Origin: Microvirga antarctica
GTDB taxonomy: Bacteria; Pseudomonadota; Alphaproteobacteria; Rhizobiales; Beijerinckiaceae
Assembly: GCF_017921815.1 (NCBI RefSeq)
Contig: NZ_JAGEMM010000003.1
Coordinates: 124,001 to 188,000, forward strand
Reading direction: 5' to 3'
DNA length: 64,000 bases
Numbering within the stretch: position 1 is the stretch's first letter; every line of letters starts with the position of its first letter. Below, piece by piece: positions 16,691 through 25,606 of the stretch. The position numbers and the translations under genes are program-made. The notes beneath the pieces were generated by a model, which saw only the letters and a list, made by a program, of their open reading frames with translations, was not told where the DNA came from and did no database searches.

Positions 16691-18026
16691 CCAGCAGCGC
16701 GTTTTTGACGACGCGTCCGTCCTTCATGATCACCAGCAAGTTCTTGGACGGGTCTGACAACAACGAGATGTCAGCGATTGGATCACCGTCGACCAGAAGC
16801 AGGTCGGCCAGAGCGCCGACTTCGACGACCCCCAGCTTGCCGGGATAGGGATTGCGCCGGTCGGACAGCGCCAACAGTGCTGCGTTGTCGGCGGTTGCCA
16901 TTCTCAGCACCTCCGCTGGCGTATACCATCGCGTCATCGTCTGCAGCTGCGCGCCTTGCCGAGCCGCCCGCGCGCCGTCGAACAGAATGTCGGTGCCAAA
17001 GGCGACCTTCACTCCGAATTGCTTTGCCAGACGATAGGCATTGTCGGTTCCCGCGCGGACTTCTGCCGCTTGCGCTCGACCGGCGGCATCCGGTTGCGCA
17101 TTCGCCATCTCGTCGGGCAGGAAGGGCTGAAGGCTCCACCACGTCCCGTTGTCAGCCATCAGTTTTGCGGTCGCTTCGTCGGCAAGCTGACCGTGATCAA
17201 TGACCTTGGCGCCCCCTTCGATGGCATTTCGAATAGCCTCGGGAGTATAGGCGTGCACCGTCACATAGGTGCCCCAGTTGGCTGCAGCTTCGACCGCCGC
17301 CCGGATTTCAGGAACACTCAACTGGACTGTATCGATCGGGCCATAGGGAGACGATACGCCGCCGCCAACGGTTAGCTTGACCTGGCTGGCACCCTGCAGC
17401 AATTGCTCTCGGGTGCGTTTGCGCACCTCATCTGGCGAATCGGCGATAGCCGACATGCCGATCCGTTCGGGATAGCTCAGCGTGTCCGGGGTGGCAGGCA
17501 CTTCGTGAAGCATGCGGAAATCGCCGTGGCCGCCACTTTGCGAAATCATGGCTCCTGACGGCCATATGCGTGGACCAACGACGACACCTCTGTCGATTGC
17601 CATCTTGAGTCCGAATGAGGGGCTGCCGAGGTCCCGAACACTGGTGAAGCCCCGCAGCAGCGTCGCTTCGGCTTCCGCCCCCGCCATCAAGGTGATCAGT
17701 GTCAAGGGTGCCGTTGACGCCATCACCATTGTCGGTCGCGCCATAAAGGTATGCCAGTGCGCATCGATCAGTCCGGCCATGAGGGTCCGGGCCTCGCCCG
17801 AGATGCGGATTGCCTGGTCCGTTGTCGTGATCGGTTCTGCCGAAATCCTGGCAATCTGATTGCCCTCGACCAGGACGTTCATCGGAGCCGTCAGACCTAA
17901 GCCGTCGAAGACCCGAACATGATCAAATACCACCGGAGGCGAGAGCGCGGTCTGAGCGTGCAACGGGGCGACGAAACTGAGCGCCGCTAGGCCAGCGACA
18001 AGAAACGCCCCGATCGACATCGCCAT
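16683..18026 (-). CDS. Secreted metal-dependent amidohydrolase
   Basis: About 447 residues from ATG at 18026 (AGAGGAACAG upstream), with a signal peptide ending near PLHAQ (about 25). The mature protein is an amidohydrolase-superfamily barrel: HxH metal motif in GLIDAHWHTF, RDLGSPSFG, HAYTPEAI, KVIDHG and the catalytic aspartate in AFGTDILFD, ending with the composite beta-sandwich motif GALADLLLVDGDP. Closest general class is the imidazolonepropionase-like/Xaa-Pro dipeptidase group that hydrolyses cyclic amides or dipeptides in the periplasm. Substrate unknown. It is flanked on both sides by transposase fragments, and reads as cargo between them; the C-terminus looks natural. Confidence 0.87.
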   Translation of the reverse strand: MAMSIGAFLVAGLAALSFVAPLHAQTALSPPVVFDHVRVFDGLGLTAPMNVLVEGNQIARISAEPITTTDQAIRISGEARTLMAGLIDAHWHTFMARPTMVMASTAPLTLITLMAGAEAEATLLRGFTSVRDLGSPSFGLKMAIDRGVVVGPRIWPSGAMISQSGGHGDFRMLHEVPATPDTLSYPERIGMSAIADSPDEVRKRTREQLLQGASQVKLTVGGGVSSPYGPIDTVQLSVPEIRAAVEAAANWGTYVTVHAYTPEAIRNAIEGGAKVIDHGQLADEATAKLMADNGTWWSLQPFLPDEMANAQPDAAGRAQAAEVRAGTDNAYRLAKQFGVKVAFGTDILFDGARAARQGAQLQTMTRWYTPAEVLRMATADNAALLALSDRRNPYPGKLGVVEVGALADLLLVDGDPIADISLLSDPSKNLLVIMKDGRVVKNALLAN

Positions 18027-18099
18027 AACTGTTCCTCTGTCCCGTTCTACGCAGCTCATGAAGGCTATCTGTACCCTACGGTCATTGTGCGGACAATCG

Positions 18100-18435
18100 C
18101 CGTACGCGGAAGCGCCCCGGGTTTCCCGAAAGCGGTTTCGTTTGGGTCATGCCGCCATGACTGGCTCCAGCATGGCGTAGTAGCGTTCCTCTCCTCAGCC
18201 GGCGGGAGGTTGCCGGTGGGCTCCAACGGCGGGCGATTTTTAAACCAGTCGACACAGGTCAGCGTCGCAAACTCGGCGGCCTCAAAGCTCCGCCAGGTTC
18301 CGCGGCTTTGGATTACCTCACCCTTGTAGAGGCCGGTGATAGTCTCGGCGAGGGCGTTGTCGTAGCTGTCACTAAAGCTGTCGACAGAGGGCTCGATGCC
18401 CGCTTCGGCCAGGCGCTCAGCGTCGCGTACGCTGG
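18100..18435 (-). pseudogene. IS3-family transposase (ORFB) C-terminal remnant
   Basis: On the minus strand from about 18430 the translation gives ERLAEAGIEPSVDSF, SYDNALAETITGLYKGEVI and WRSFEAAEFATLTCVDWF, the D-E part of the IS3 rve integrase domain with the final glutamate in ALAE. A one-base change near 18188 then shifts the frame; the original ending EERYYAMLEPVMAA stop is readable in the next frame. The N-terminal half is missing and the sequence abuts an IS30 fragment. Not functional. Confidence 0.8.
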
Positions 18436-18469
18436 CCTTTTTGGGTGATTCAATCGGTCGCCGCAACAG

Positions 18470-18800
18470 CGTTTTGTTGTCTTCTTCTCGCCATCGGCCA
18501 AGAGCCTCCGCTGGTGTCTTTCAGCAAACTGTCTTTCGCGGCCTGGCGTTGAGGGTCGCGGCAACGGCCACGATCATTTCGGTACGATGGGCGCTCAGTT
18601 CTGTGCCCTTGGGAATGTACTGTCGCAGCAGTCCAATGGTATTCTCATTGGTGCCGCCAAGGGCTCTGGGGATCGCAGAAGTAGACCTGGATGCCGGTGT
18701 CGATCCTGAGTGTCGCATGCTTTGCCATCTCAGCACATTGGTCCCACGTCAGGGAACGGCGATGGCTCGCGTGAAGCAAAGACCCAACTCTCCCGAGAAG
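18470..18800 (-). pseudogene. IS30-family transposase C-terminal remnant
   Basis: The minus strand reads [20 protein letters not shown] and [15 protein letters not shown], then after a frameshift near 18660 [20 protein letters not shown] and TLNARPRKTVC, and after an in-frame stop KTPAEALGRW. In IS30 transposases these are consecutive parts of the DDE domain. The N-terminal half is absent, one stop and one frameshift are present, and it directly joins the IS3 fragment at about 18440. Decayed. Confidence 0.8.
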
Positions 18801-18925
18801 GCCAACCCGATCAAGATACTGGGAGCAGATCAGTGTCGAGGCAACCCGAAGCATCCCGATCAGGGCGATGCTGCCGGGGCTGAGGTTCGAGGCGACAGCA
18901 CCGACGCCGCGGTTGCTCAACAGAC

Positions 18926-19203
18926 CTATGAGGTCGGGTACTGCAAACCGCCAATACATACGCGCTTCCAACCGGGCCGCGGGGGCAAAGGCCGACAGAA
19001 GGGCCAGAAGGCCTCGGCACGATTGTCAGGGCGGCTCTGAATTAGAAGGTGACGATCCAGACCAACACCGTTCCTCGCCGGCTCAGCAAGCTCTAGGCCC
19101 TCGTCCAAAGCCAGTTTACCAGTCCCTCGAGGGCGATCCGCGGGCAGTGGAACAGATCATCCGCCTTGATGCGGCAAACCCCGGCAAAGCCGGGCACGGA
19201 TAG
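18926..19203 (+). pseudogene. Degraded DUF5681-type gene remnant
   Basis: A plus-strand segment reads [18 protein letters not shown] and GRQKGQK, which is the usual opening of DUF5681 proteins (EVGYGKPPxxTRFxPGxSGNxxGRPKG). The frame then breaks; later RRLSKL and finally EGDPRAVEQIIRLDAANPG, in other frames, fit the middle and end of such short proteins. At least two frameshifts and a stop are present. DUF5681 genes commonly ride on phages and mobile islands, in keeping with the surroundings. Recognition is by eye and moderately sure. Confidence 0.5.
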
Positions 19204-19319
19204 TACCGTATATAACTGGTCGTCGGGCGTTGGAACAAATGACGCAGCAACCCGTCGAGTCCTTGTCTAAGTGCGCTCGGCCGCCGATATTGCCGGAGTG
19301 CAACTCGAGGGTAAGAGCG

Positions 19320-20975
19320 ATGCAAAAGGGGTCGGACATATTGGTCGCGGCGCTGGAGAATGAGGGCGTCGACCGCATCTTCGGCGTGCCAGGCGAGGAA
19401 AACCTCGACGTCCTCGAATCGCTGCGAACATCCAGCATCAAGCTGGTCCTGACGCGCCACGAGCAGGCGGCTGCCTTCATGGCCGCTACCCATGGCCGGC
19501 TTACGGGCAGGCCAGGAGTCTGCCTCGCGACGTTGGGGCCGGGAGCGCTGAATTTCTCGACCGGCGCGGCCTTTGCTCATCTTGGCGCTATGCCGATGAT
19601 CCTGATCACCGGCCAGAAGCCTATCATGAGCGCGAAGCAGGCACGCTTCCAGATCGTAGACGTCATCGCGTCGATGAAGCCGCTAACCAAGATGACCCGC
19701 CAGATCATTAGTGCCGCCAGCATCCCGGCCGTTGTGCGAGACGCCTTCCGCGTTGCGGCGGAAGAACGGCCCGGCCCTGTCCACCTCGAACTGCCGGAGG
19801 ATGTCGCTGCGGAGGAGATCGACGATGCGCGGCCTGTCTCTGTTCATCCGATCGACTTACCGCTGCCATCCCCGTCCGCGATCGACAGAGCCGTCTCGCT
19901 GATCGTCGAGGCCCGAAGCCCGCTTGTCATGATCGGGGCGGCGGGCAACCGGCCGCGGCTCGTCGATGCTCTTTCCGGCTTTGTCCGGCGTTCGCAACTG
20001 CCATTCTTCAACACTCAAATGGGCAAGGGTGCGGTCACTGGCGGCTCTAACTTCTATATGGGAACGGCTGCTCTCTCAGAGGGCGACTATGTACACGAAG
20101 CGGTTGCGCGGGCCGACGTCATCATCGCCATCGGCCACGACACGGTCGAGAAGCCGCCCTTCCTGATGAGTAGTGCAGGCGGGCCGAAAGTGATCCATAT
20201 CGGCTACCAGTCGGCCACAGTGGAGCAGGTCTATCAACCGGATATCGAGGTGATCGGCGACATTGGCGCAGCGGTGAAAGGGCTCGCTGATAAGCTGGAA
20301 GGGAAACTCAAGCCGGACGAGACCATGCTCGGCCTGCGTCGAAAGATTTTATCCCGGATCAACGACCGGGCCGAAGAGGATCGCTTTCCGATCACGCCGC
20401 AGCGCATCGTCCACGACGTCCGCAAGGTCATGCCAGAGGACGGCATCGTTTGCCTAGACAACGGCATGTACAAAATCTGGTTTGCGCGGAACTATCGCAC
20501 CCATGTGGCGAATACGCTCCTGCTCGACAATGCGCTGGCAACCATGGGCGCGGGCCTGCCCTCTGCGATGATGGCCTCGATGCTCTATCCCGAGCGACGC
20601 GTTATGGCGGTCTGCGGCGATGGCGGCTTCATGATGAACTCGCAGGAGATGGAAACCGCAGTCCGAACCGGGCTGAACCTCGTCGTCGTGATACTGAACG
20701 ACAGCGCCTATGGCATGATCCGCTGGAAGCAGGCCGTCGACGGCTTCGCAGATTTCGGCATGACCTTTGGAAATCCCGACTTCGTCCGGTATGCCGAAGC
20801 CTACGGTGCAAAAGGCTCGCGCGTCAGCGCGGTCGAGGACCTCTTGCCGACGCTCGAAGCCGCCTTCCGTGGTGGCGGCGTTCATCTGGTTGACGTGCCG
20901 ATCGACTATTCCGAGAACACCCGCGTCCTCGTCGAGGAATTGCGAAACCGGCCCCCAAGCGTCGAGTGCGCGTGA
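19320..20975 (+). CDS. Acetolactate synthase large-subunit-like ThDP enzyme
   Basis: 551 residues from ATG at 19320 (GAGGG about nine nt upstream); an in-frame start at 19230 is less likely. N-terminal pyrimidine domain with FGVPGEENLDVLESL and the ThDP-activating glutamate in RHEQAAAFMA (E48); middle domain about 190-330; C-terminal pyrophosphate domain with the ThDP motif GDGGFMMNSQE through LNDSAYGMI. The family condenses two pyruvates to acetolactate, or handles related 2-keto acids. No regulatory subunit gene (ilvN) follows, so it is not the biosynthetic operon; a catabolic or decarboxylase role is likely. It is flanked by DUF5681/IS30 debris and IS5/IS6 debris. Confidence 0.87.
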   Translation: MQKGSDILVAALENEGVDRIFGVPGEENLDVLESLRTSSIKLVLTRHEQAAAFMAATHGRLTGRPGVCLATLGPGALNFSTGAAFAHLGAMPMILITGQKPIMSAKQARFQIVDVIASMKPLTKMTRQIISAASIPAVVRDAFRVAAEERPGPVHLELPEDVAAEEIDDARPVSVHPIDLPLPSPSAIDRAVSLIVEARSPLVMIGAAGNRPRLVDALSGFVRRSQLPFFNTQMGKGAVTGGSNFYMGTAALSEGDYVHEAVARADVIIAIGHDTVEKPPFLMSSAGGPKVIHIGYQSATVEQVYQPDIEVIGDIGAAVKGLADKLEGKLKPDETMLGLRRKILSRINDRAEEDRFPITPQRIVHDVRKVMPEDGIVCLDNGMYKIWFARNYRTHVANTLLLDNALATMGAGLPSAMMASMLYPERRVMAVCGDGGFMMNSQEMETAVRTGLNLVVVILNDSAYGMIRWKQAVDGFADFGMTFGNPDFVRYAEAYGAKGSRVSAVEDLLPTLEAAFRGGGVHLVDVPIDYSENTRVLVEELRNRPPSVECA

Positions 20976-21028
20976 ATCCAACGGGAACGTCCTGAATTTG
21001 TACACACGAGCCCAATTAGGCTCAGGCC

Positions 21029-21112
21029 TCATAGGCCAAAGCGAAAGGTAGGTGAGAGGGCGACGGCGCAGAGGAAGATCGTTGGGCATCTGTCGTAGCG
21101 GGTAGCGTGGCT
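21029..21112 (-). pseudogene. IS5-family transposase C-terminal fragment
   Basis: The minus strand reads ATRYDRCPTIFLCAVALSPT followed by FRFGL and a stop at 21029. ATRYDRxP...FLxAVALA...FWL is the standard end of IS5-family transposases. Only about 27 residues remain, joined at their N-side to an IS6 fragment. Confidence 0.65.
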
Positions 21113-21131
21113 TTGCTCCGCCGCGGCGGCC

Positions 21132-21245
21132 GAGGCCGCGCTCCGCCAGCAACTCCCCGACATCGCGGTAGCGCAAGGTGAACGCGCAGATAGAGCCGTG
21201 CCGGATAGTCTCAGGCGGGAACTGGTGACGGGGCGTAATAGAATT
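21132..21245 (-). pseudogene. IS6-family transposase N-terminal fragment
   Basis: The minus strand reads RHQFPPETIRHGSICAFTLR and then YRDVGELLAERGL, which corresponds to the N-terminus of IS6-family transposases (RHRFPPEIIxHAVWLYxRFTLSYRDVEELLAERG), with a short internal loss in the WLY region. It runs straight into the IS5 tail, so two different elements were fused by deletion. The rest of the 381-nt gap 20976-21357 shows no other gene. Confidence 0.65.
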
Positions 21246-21357
21246 GGGCTGCGTGCCCCCACCTAATCTGCCAAGCTCAAATCGCTCATTCCCGTGACAA
21301 CGCCGTTTTGATACGTTACGGTTCTTTTTGATAACTGCTTGAGCGGAATGTGCGTCT

Positions 21358-22176
21358 TTGAGCGTCGAATTGTCTTCAGGGCCGCTACGAGAGCAGTACT
21401 CCTGTCCCTACTGCGATGCCGTGATCAATGGCGGCGCTATTTCTTGCCGTTGCTGCGGGCGTGATCTCACGCCGATCCTCCCGCTGCTGCGACGTCTCGA
21501 CAACCTCGAGGCGCGTCTCGCGGCGGTAGAAACACACCAGGCCGCGCCGCTTGGCGCGCTGTCGGCGCCAGCTTTCCAGGCCGGGGCAGTCGACAACGTT
21601 GAAGCGATAGTGGAGGTGCCGGCACCTGCCGCGCTGCCCGTCGGTCACCGCCGCGTCTGGGCGTTCGCCCTAGGTTTCATGACGTTGATGGCAGCCTATT
21701 GGACGGTCGTGGTCTGGCTTGACCTGCCGCTCGCCGTGTTGCGGCTCGCTTCGATCGCGATCCCGTTTGCTGTGGGTATGGTCTATTTCGGCAGGCGCCC
21801 GCGCCTGACATGGATCGACACCAGCGCCGCCATCCTGTTTTCGGTCGTTTCAGTCGGCGCCATGAACGCGCTGCTTGGCTGGATAGACTCGATGCCGATC
21901 ATTCCACAAGGCCCGACCGCGTGGCGCGAGACGTTTTTCTATGCGCTCAGTATAAGCGCCTCGCTGTTTTGCGGCATGCTGCTGCGCGTGACGCAGGTCG
22001 CCCTCTCGGCGCGCGGCCTGACCTCGCTGCCGCGCCTCCGCGAAAGCGTCATCGCCGTCAACGGCAAGGTGCCGACGGATACGCTTAAAGCGATTGAATT
22101 GACGATCCTGCTCGTCAGCACCGTGATATCCGCCATCACCGGCCTAGCGGCCGGCCTTCTGGGAGTGACCCGATGA
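21358..22176 (+). CDS. Zinc-ribbon membrane protein of unknown function
   Basis: 272 residues from TTG at 21358. The N-terminus carries CPYC (about 18-21) and CRCCGRDL (about 31-38), two cysteine knuckles of a rubredoxin-like zinc ribbon. A short coiled segment follows (RRLDNLEARLAAVETHQ, about 46-62), then four or five hydrophobic helices (about 103-120, 124-143, 156-176, 190-212 and 245-268). It overlaps the next gene by ATGA. The pair faces the TPR-caspase gene tail to tail, with 3 nt between the ends. I do not recognise a named family. A cytoplasmic zinc knuckle tethered to a membrane channel-like part is what can be seen. Confidence 0.7.
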   Translation: MSVELSSGPLREQYSCPYCDAVINGGAISCRCCGRDLTPILPLLRRLDNLEARLAAVETHQAAPLGALSAPAFQAGAVDNVEAIVEVPAPAALPVGHRRVWAFALGFMTLMAAYWTVVVWLDLPLAVLRLASIAIPFAVGMVYFGRRPRLTWIDTSAAILFSVVSVGAMNALLGWIDSMPIIPQGPTAWRETFFYALSISASLFCGMLLRVTQVALSARGLTSLPRLRESVIAVNGKVPTDTLKAIELTILLVSTVISAITGLAAGLLGVTR

Positions 22177-22637
22177 TGCACGCGCGCCCGATATCGTTCT
22201 TCCTGCTTGCGGTTCTGGCTGCCTTGAGCCTGCTGCCTGCACGAGCCGCAGAGCCGATCCCGCTGATTACCGTTGACGAGGCCCGTCTCCCGCCTATGGG
22301 AGCGGTAAGCGGGCCAGAGCGCAACATCACCCGTGGACCGGGCGTCGACCGCCTGGCGCCCCCGCCCATCGGGCTCGATGGGCCATTCCGGTTCGCGGTC
22401 AAGTTCAAGCCACGCAACGGCGTGCCGGTCGATCCGGCCAGTGTGCGCATCACCTATCAGCGCCAGCCCTCCATCGACCTGACGCCGCGCGTGAAGGCAT
22501 TCATCACGGCAGACGGGATCGATGCCCCATCCGTCGTGGTTCCGCCGGGCAGGCATGTCGTCGAGATTGAGGCGACTGACAAGGAGGGCCGTATCGGCCG
22601 CAGCCAGATCACGCTGACGGTCGACGCCCCGAAATAG
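22173..22637 (+). CDS. Small secreted protein of unknown function
   Basis: 154 residues. A clear signal peptide (MMHARPISFFLLAVLAALSL, cleavage near ARAAE at about 25) precedes a mature part that starts with a proline-rich stretch and ends in an immunoglobulin-like beta domain: FRFAVKFKPRNG, DPASVRITYQR, VVVPPGRHVVEIEATDKEGR and ITLTVD are alternating strands as in bacterial Ig-like or CARDB-type modules. It is translationally coupled to the zinc-ribbon membrane protein (ATGA overlap) and ends 3 nt from the convergent caspase gene. Function unknown; a periplasmic partner of either neighbour is an inference. Confidence 0.7.
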   Translation: MMHARPISFFLLAVLAALSLLPARAAEPIPLITVDEARLPPMGAVSGPERNITRGPGVDRLAPPPIGLDGPFRFAVKFKPRNGVPVDPASVRITYQRQPSIDLTPRVKAFITADGIDAPSVVVPPGRHVVEIEATDKEGRIGRSQITLTVDAPK

Positions 22638-22640
22638 CCC

Positions 22641-24551
22641 TCAGCGTTTCGGTGCCGGCGGCAGCAGTGCGATTGCAGGCGCAGTGCCATAGGCGGCCGG
22701 AACCTGCTTGCCCTCGGTGCGGTCGGACACGCGCGCCGTCGTGTCCCTGACGACGGCATCGATTTGTCGTCCGGGCGCCGACAAGGTCTCGAGAAAGGCG
22801 CGCACGAACGGGCTGTCTAGGCCAGCGCCGTCGAGTGCGGTCTGTCCGGCTTGGGTCGAGTGGAAAACGACGCTGTTGGGTGCGGGCGCAGGAGTGGGTG
22901 CGAGGCCGGCATGCAGTCGGGCAGGCAGGGCAGCGCCAGTGCGGCCCCCGGTGCTGCGCGAGCGGGCCACCTCGCGGGCCTCGACAAAGGGGTCGTCGCG
23001 GCAGGCATCGACGATGACGAGCGCCCCGCGCTTCGCCTTGCCCGCAGCGGCCGAAAGATCGGCGAGCGCCAGCGCCTCATTGGCGAGATGCTCGTCGCTA
23101 TCGGGCACCGCATCGACCGGGATGAGGTAGTTGGCGCCTCCCGTTTCGACGCCATGACCGGCATAGAACACCAGCACGACATCAGCCAGCGCCGCCTTCT
23201 CGGCGATGATCGCAGGCACCTTGCGCAGATCGCCCTTCTTGAGGTTCTCGCCGAACTCGACGGTGTCGAAGCCTAGCTCGGCCAGCGCATTGGCCATCAC
23301 GGCCGCGTCGCGGCGGGCGTTGGGCAGGCTCGCGAGTTCGCTATAGTCACTCTCGCCTATGATGAAGGCGACGCGCTTGAGGCCATCCGGCGAGCCCTTG
23401 CCGCCATAGACGCCGAGATCGGCGGCGTCACGGAATATCCCTTGTGTCTCGCGCAGCAATGGCTCGGTGAGCATCTTGAGGAAGATGACGGCCATGCGCC
23501 GCTCATAGAGATTAGGCGTCGCTTTCGTTGACGCGATGATACGCTTGTAGATCGCGATCGCCTTAGGCTTGTCACCGCGGCTTTCCGCGACGCGGGCGAG
23601 GCCTAGTGCCGGGCCCCACTGCTTCGGCGTCAGCTTCTGTGCATCAACGAAGAGCTTCTCGGCGATGTCGGGCTCTTTCAGCTTGTCGAGAGCGAGACTG
23701 GCCGCCTGGATCAGGAGCGTGGCGCGAGCGTCCGCGGCCTCGGTCTTTGGCATGTTGCTGGGCTCGCGCGTGGCCGCGATGATGTCGTCATAGGCCGCCC
23801 TTAAATCACCAGCACGCAGTTCGAGCTCGGATTTTCTGGTCAGAGCCAGGCTACGGAACGGCGGGCCGAGCGCGATGGTGGCAGCAAAATCAGCCCGGGC
23901 ACGGTCCAGCACGCCGAGTCGACGCAGGAGTTCGCCACGCGCATAAAGTGCAGCGGCCGTCTTGGGGTCGATCTGCAGTGCGCGGTCGAGATCCGCAAGC
24001 GCCGCGTTGACGTCGCCGTCTCGCTCGTGTTGCAGCGCGCGCTGGACGTATGGCGACGCACTTTGCTGTGGCTGCTGCATCGCCTGGCCGATATCGGCGG
24101 CTGCCTCCGAGGTCCGACCGATGACCTGATTGATGGCGACGCGAAATGACAAGGCCTCCGCCTTCAGCGGACCATCGATGCTGATCGCAGTGTCAATGTC
24201 TTCGAGCGCCTCACGCACTTGCGCGAGGGTCGGTGGCGAATAGGCGACCGAGCCATTGGGCTGCTGGATGTTCGCAGCGCCTTTCGTTACGACCTGAAGA
24301 AAGCGCATCACGCTGCGATAGAAGGCAGCTTTCTGACGGTCGGCATCATTGGGTCCACCTGCCAGGACGCGCCCGCATGCGGCTTCCGCCACCCTCATCG
24401 CGGCCATCGGCAGGACGTTGGTCTTGACACGCTCATCGGCACAGGTGGAGAGGTCGCCTGCGCCCTGTGCCATAATTGGTCTTGGCGTGGTCGCTGCGAT
24501 TAAAAAAATGAGCAAAGAGGCGGAGCTGATCAATCTACGTCGCATCGCCAT
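22641..24551 (-). CDS. Secreted TPR plus caspase-like (peptidase C14) protein
   Basis: About 636 residues. A signal peptide (basic start, hydrophobic 8-19, cleavage near IMAQG at about 29) is followed by TPR-type helices (about 60-350, e.g. ALADLDRALQIDPKTAAALY and KAIAIYKRIIAS). The C-terminal caspase/metacaspase domain (about 385-636) shows strand RVAFIIGESDY, the catalytic histidine in FYAGHGVE (H466) and the catalytic cysteine in VDACRDDPF (C517). Both catalytic residues are present, so it should be an active cysteine protease, probably periplasmic given the signal. ATG at 24551 or 24545. Next to a transposase remnant upstream, and convergent with the zinc-ribbon pair. Confidence 0.87.
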   Translation of the reverse strand: MAMRRRLISSASLLIFLIAATTPRPIMAQGAGDLSTCADERVKTNVLPMAAMRVAEAACGRVLAGGPNDADRQKAAFYRSVMRFLQVVTKGAANIQQPNGSVAYSPPTLAQVREALEDIDTAISIDGPLKAEALSFRVAINQVIGRTSEAAADIGQAMQQPQQSASPYVQRALQHERDGDVNAALADLDRALQIDPKTAAALYARGELLRRLGVLDRARADFAATIALGPPFRSLALTRKSELELRAGDLRAAYDDIIAATREPSNMPKTEAADARATLLIQAASLALDKLKEPDIAEKLFVDAQKLTPKQWGPALGLARVAESRGDKPKAIAIYKRIIASTKATPNLYERRMAVIFLKMLTEPLLRETQGIFRDAADLGVYGGKGSPDGLKRVAFIIGESDYSELASLPNARRDAAVMANALAELGFDTVEFGENLKKGDLRKVPAIIAEKAALADVVLVFYAGHGVETGGANYLIPVDAVPDSDEHLANEALALADLSAAAGKAKRGALVIVDACRDDPFVEAREVARSRSTGGRTGAALPARLHAGLAPTPAPAPNSVVFHSTQAGQTALDGAGLDSPFVRAFLETLSAPGRQIDAVVRDTTARVSDRTEGKQVPAAYGTAPAIALLPPAPKR

Positions 24552-24670
24552 CCCGAATTCCCATGGAGTTCGATCGGCAGTATAGGCGCTTAGCTGAGTG
24601 CCGGAACACCCCATATTTGGGACCGTCCTCGTCTGCCCCCTTTGAAGTGGTGCGCAAGCCGTTCGGTCGA

Positions 24671-25425
24671 TTGGCGTCAGGGAAGTAACATACTAGCGCT
24701 GGCGTCAGGAATATGGCGCGCTCAAGGGTGATCAGGTCAAGCGATTGAAGGAGCCTGAGGCGGAGAACGCCAAGCTCCGTCGCGCCGCCTCGGACCTCAC
24801 GCTCGACAAGATGATCCTCGCCGCTGACTGCCGACATCATCGCGCTTTCCCTTGAGTACGGCCGTTGCGGCCATCGGCGCATTGCTGCCCTGCTGCGGCA
24901 TGCGGGTTGGATGGTGAACATCAAACGGGTCGACCGGTTCTTCCGACAGGAGGGGCTGAAAGTGCCGTAGAAGCAGCCGAGGAAGGGACGGCTCTGGCTC
25001 AACGAAGGGTCGTGCATCCGTCTGCGACCCGCGTATCCCAACCATGTCTGGTCCTACGACTTCGTCGAGGATCGCACCCACAATGGACGCAGGTTCCGCA
25101 TGCTCAACGTGATCGACGAGTTCACCCGCGAATGCCTCGCGATCCGGGCCATCCGAAAGCTGAACTCTGTTGATGTCATCGATGTGCTCTCGGACCTGTT
25201 CATCCTGCGGGGTGTCCCAGGCCATATTCGGTCAGACAACGGCCCGGAGTTCATCGCCAAAGCGGCTCGCGACTGGATCAACGCGGTGGGGGCGAAGACA
25301 GCCTACTTCGAGCCCGGCAGCCCGTGGGAAAACGGTTATTGCGAAAGCTTCAATTCGAAACTCCGCGACGAACCGCTTAATGGCGAGATCTTCTACACCC
25401 TAGAGGAAGAACAGACGGTGATCGC
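24671..25425 (+). pseudogene. IS3-family transposase remnant (ORFA tail fused to ORFB)
   Basis: The plus strand reads RWRQEYGALKGDQVKRLKE, AENAKLRRAASDLTLDKMIL (end of ORFA), then without the normal intervening part jumps near 24823 to ADIIALSLEYGRCGHRRIAA and GWMVNIKRVDRFFRQEGLKV of ORFB. In-frame TAG codons stand at 24694 and 24968. The integrase block is otherwise well kept: VWSYDFVEDRT, RSDNGPEFIAKA and GYCESFNSKLRDE supply D, D and E. The frame diverges after about 25420, so the last 40 or so residues of the transposase are lost. Separate from and unlike the IS3 piece at 18100-18435. Confidence 0.85.
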
Positions 25426-25606
25426 CCTTGATGCTGACATCCTTGGACCGCTGTCCCTGAAACTCTGCCTACGATCAAAGGACAGGAAGGAAAGGAACGT
25501 CGACGAGGAAACATTTTCCTAATTGCCTATCTGGTTGCTTTGATCCACAGTCAGACCGCAAGTAAATTCCGTCTGTGCTTCGTTCTTTTCCTATATCTGA
25601 GGTGAA

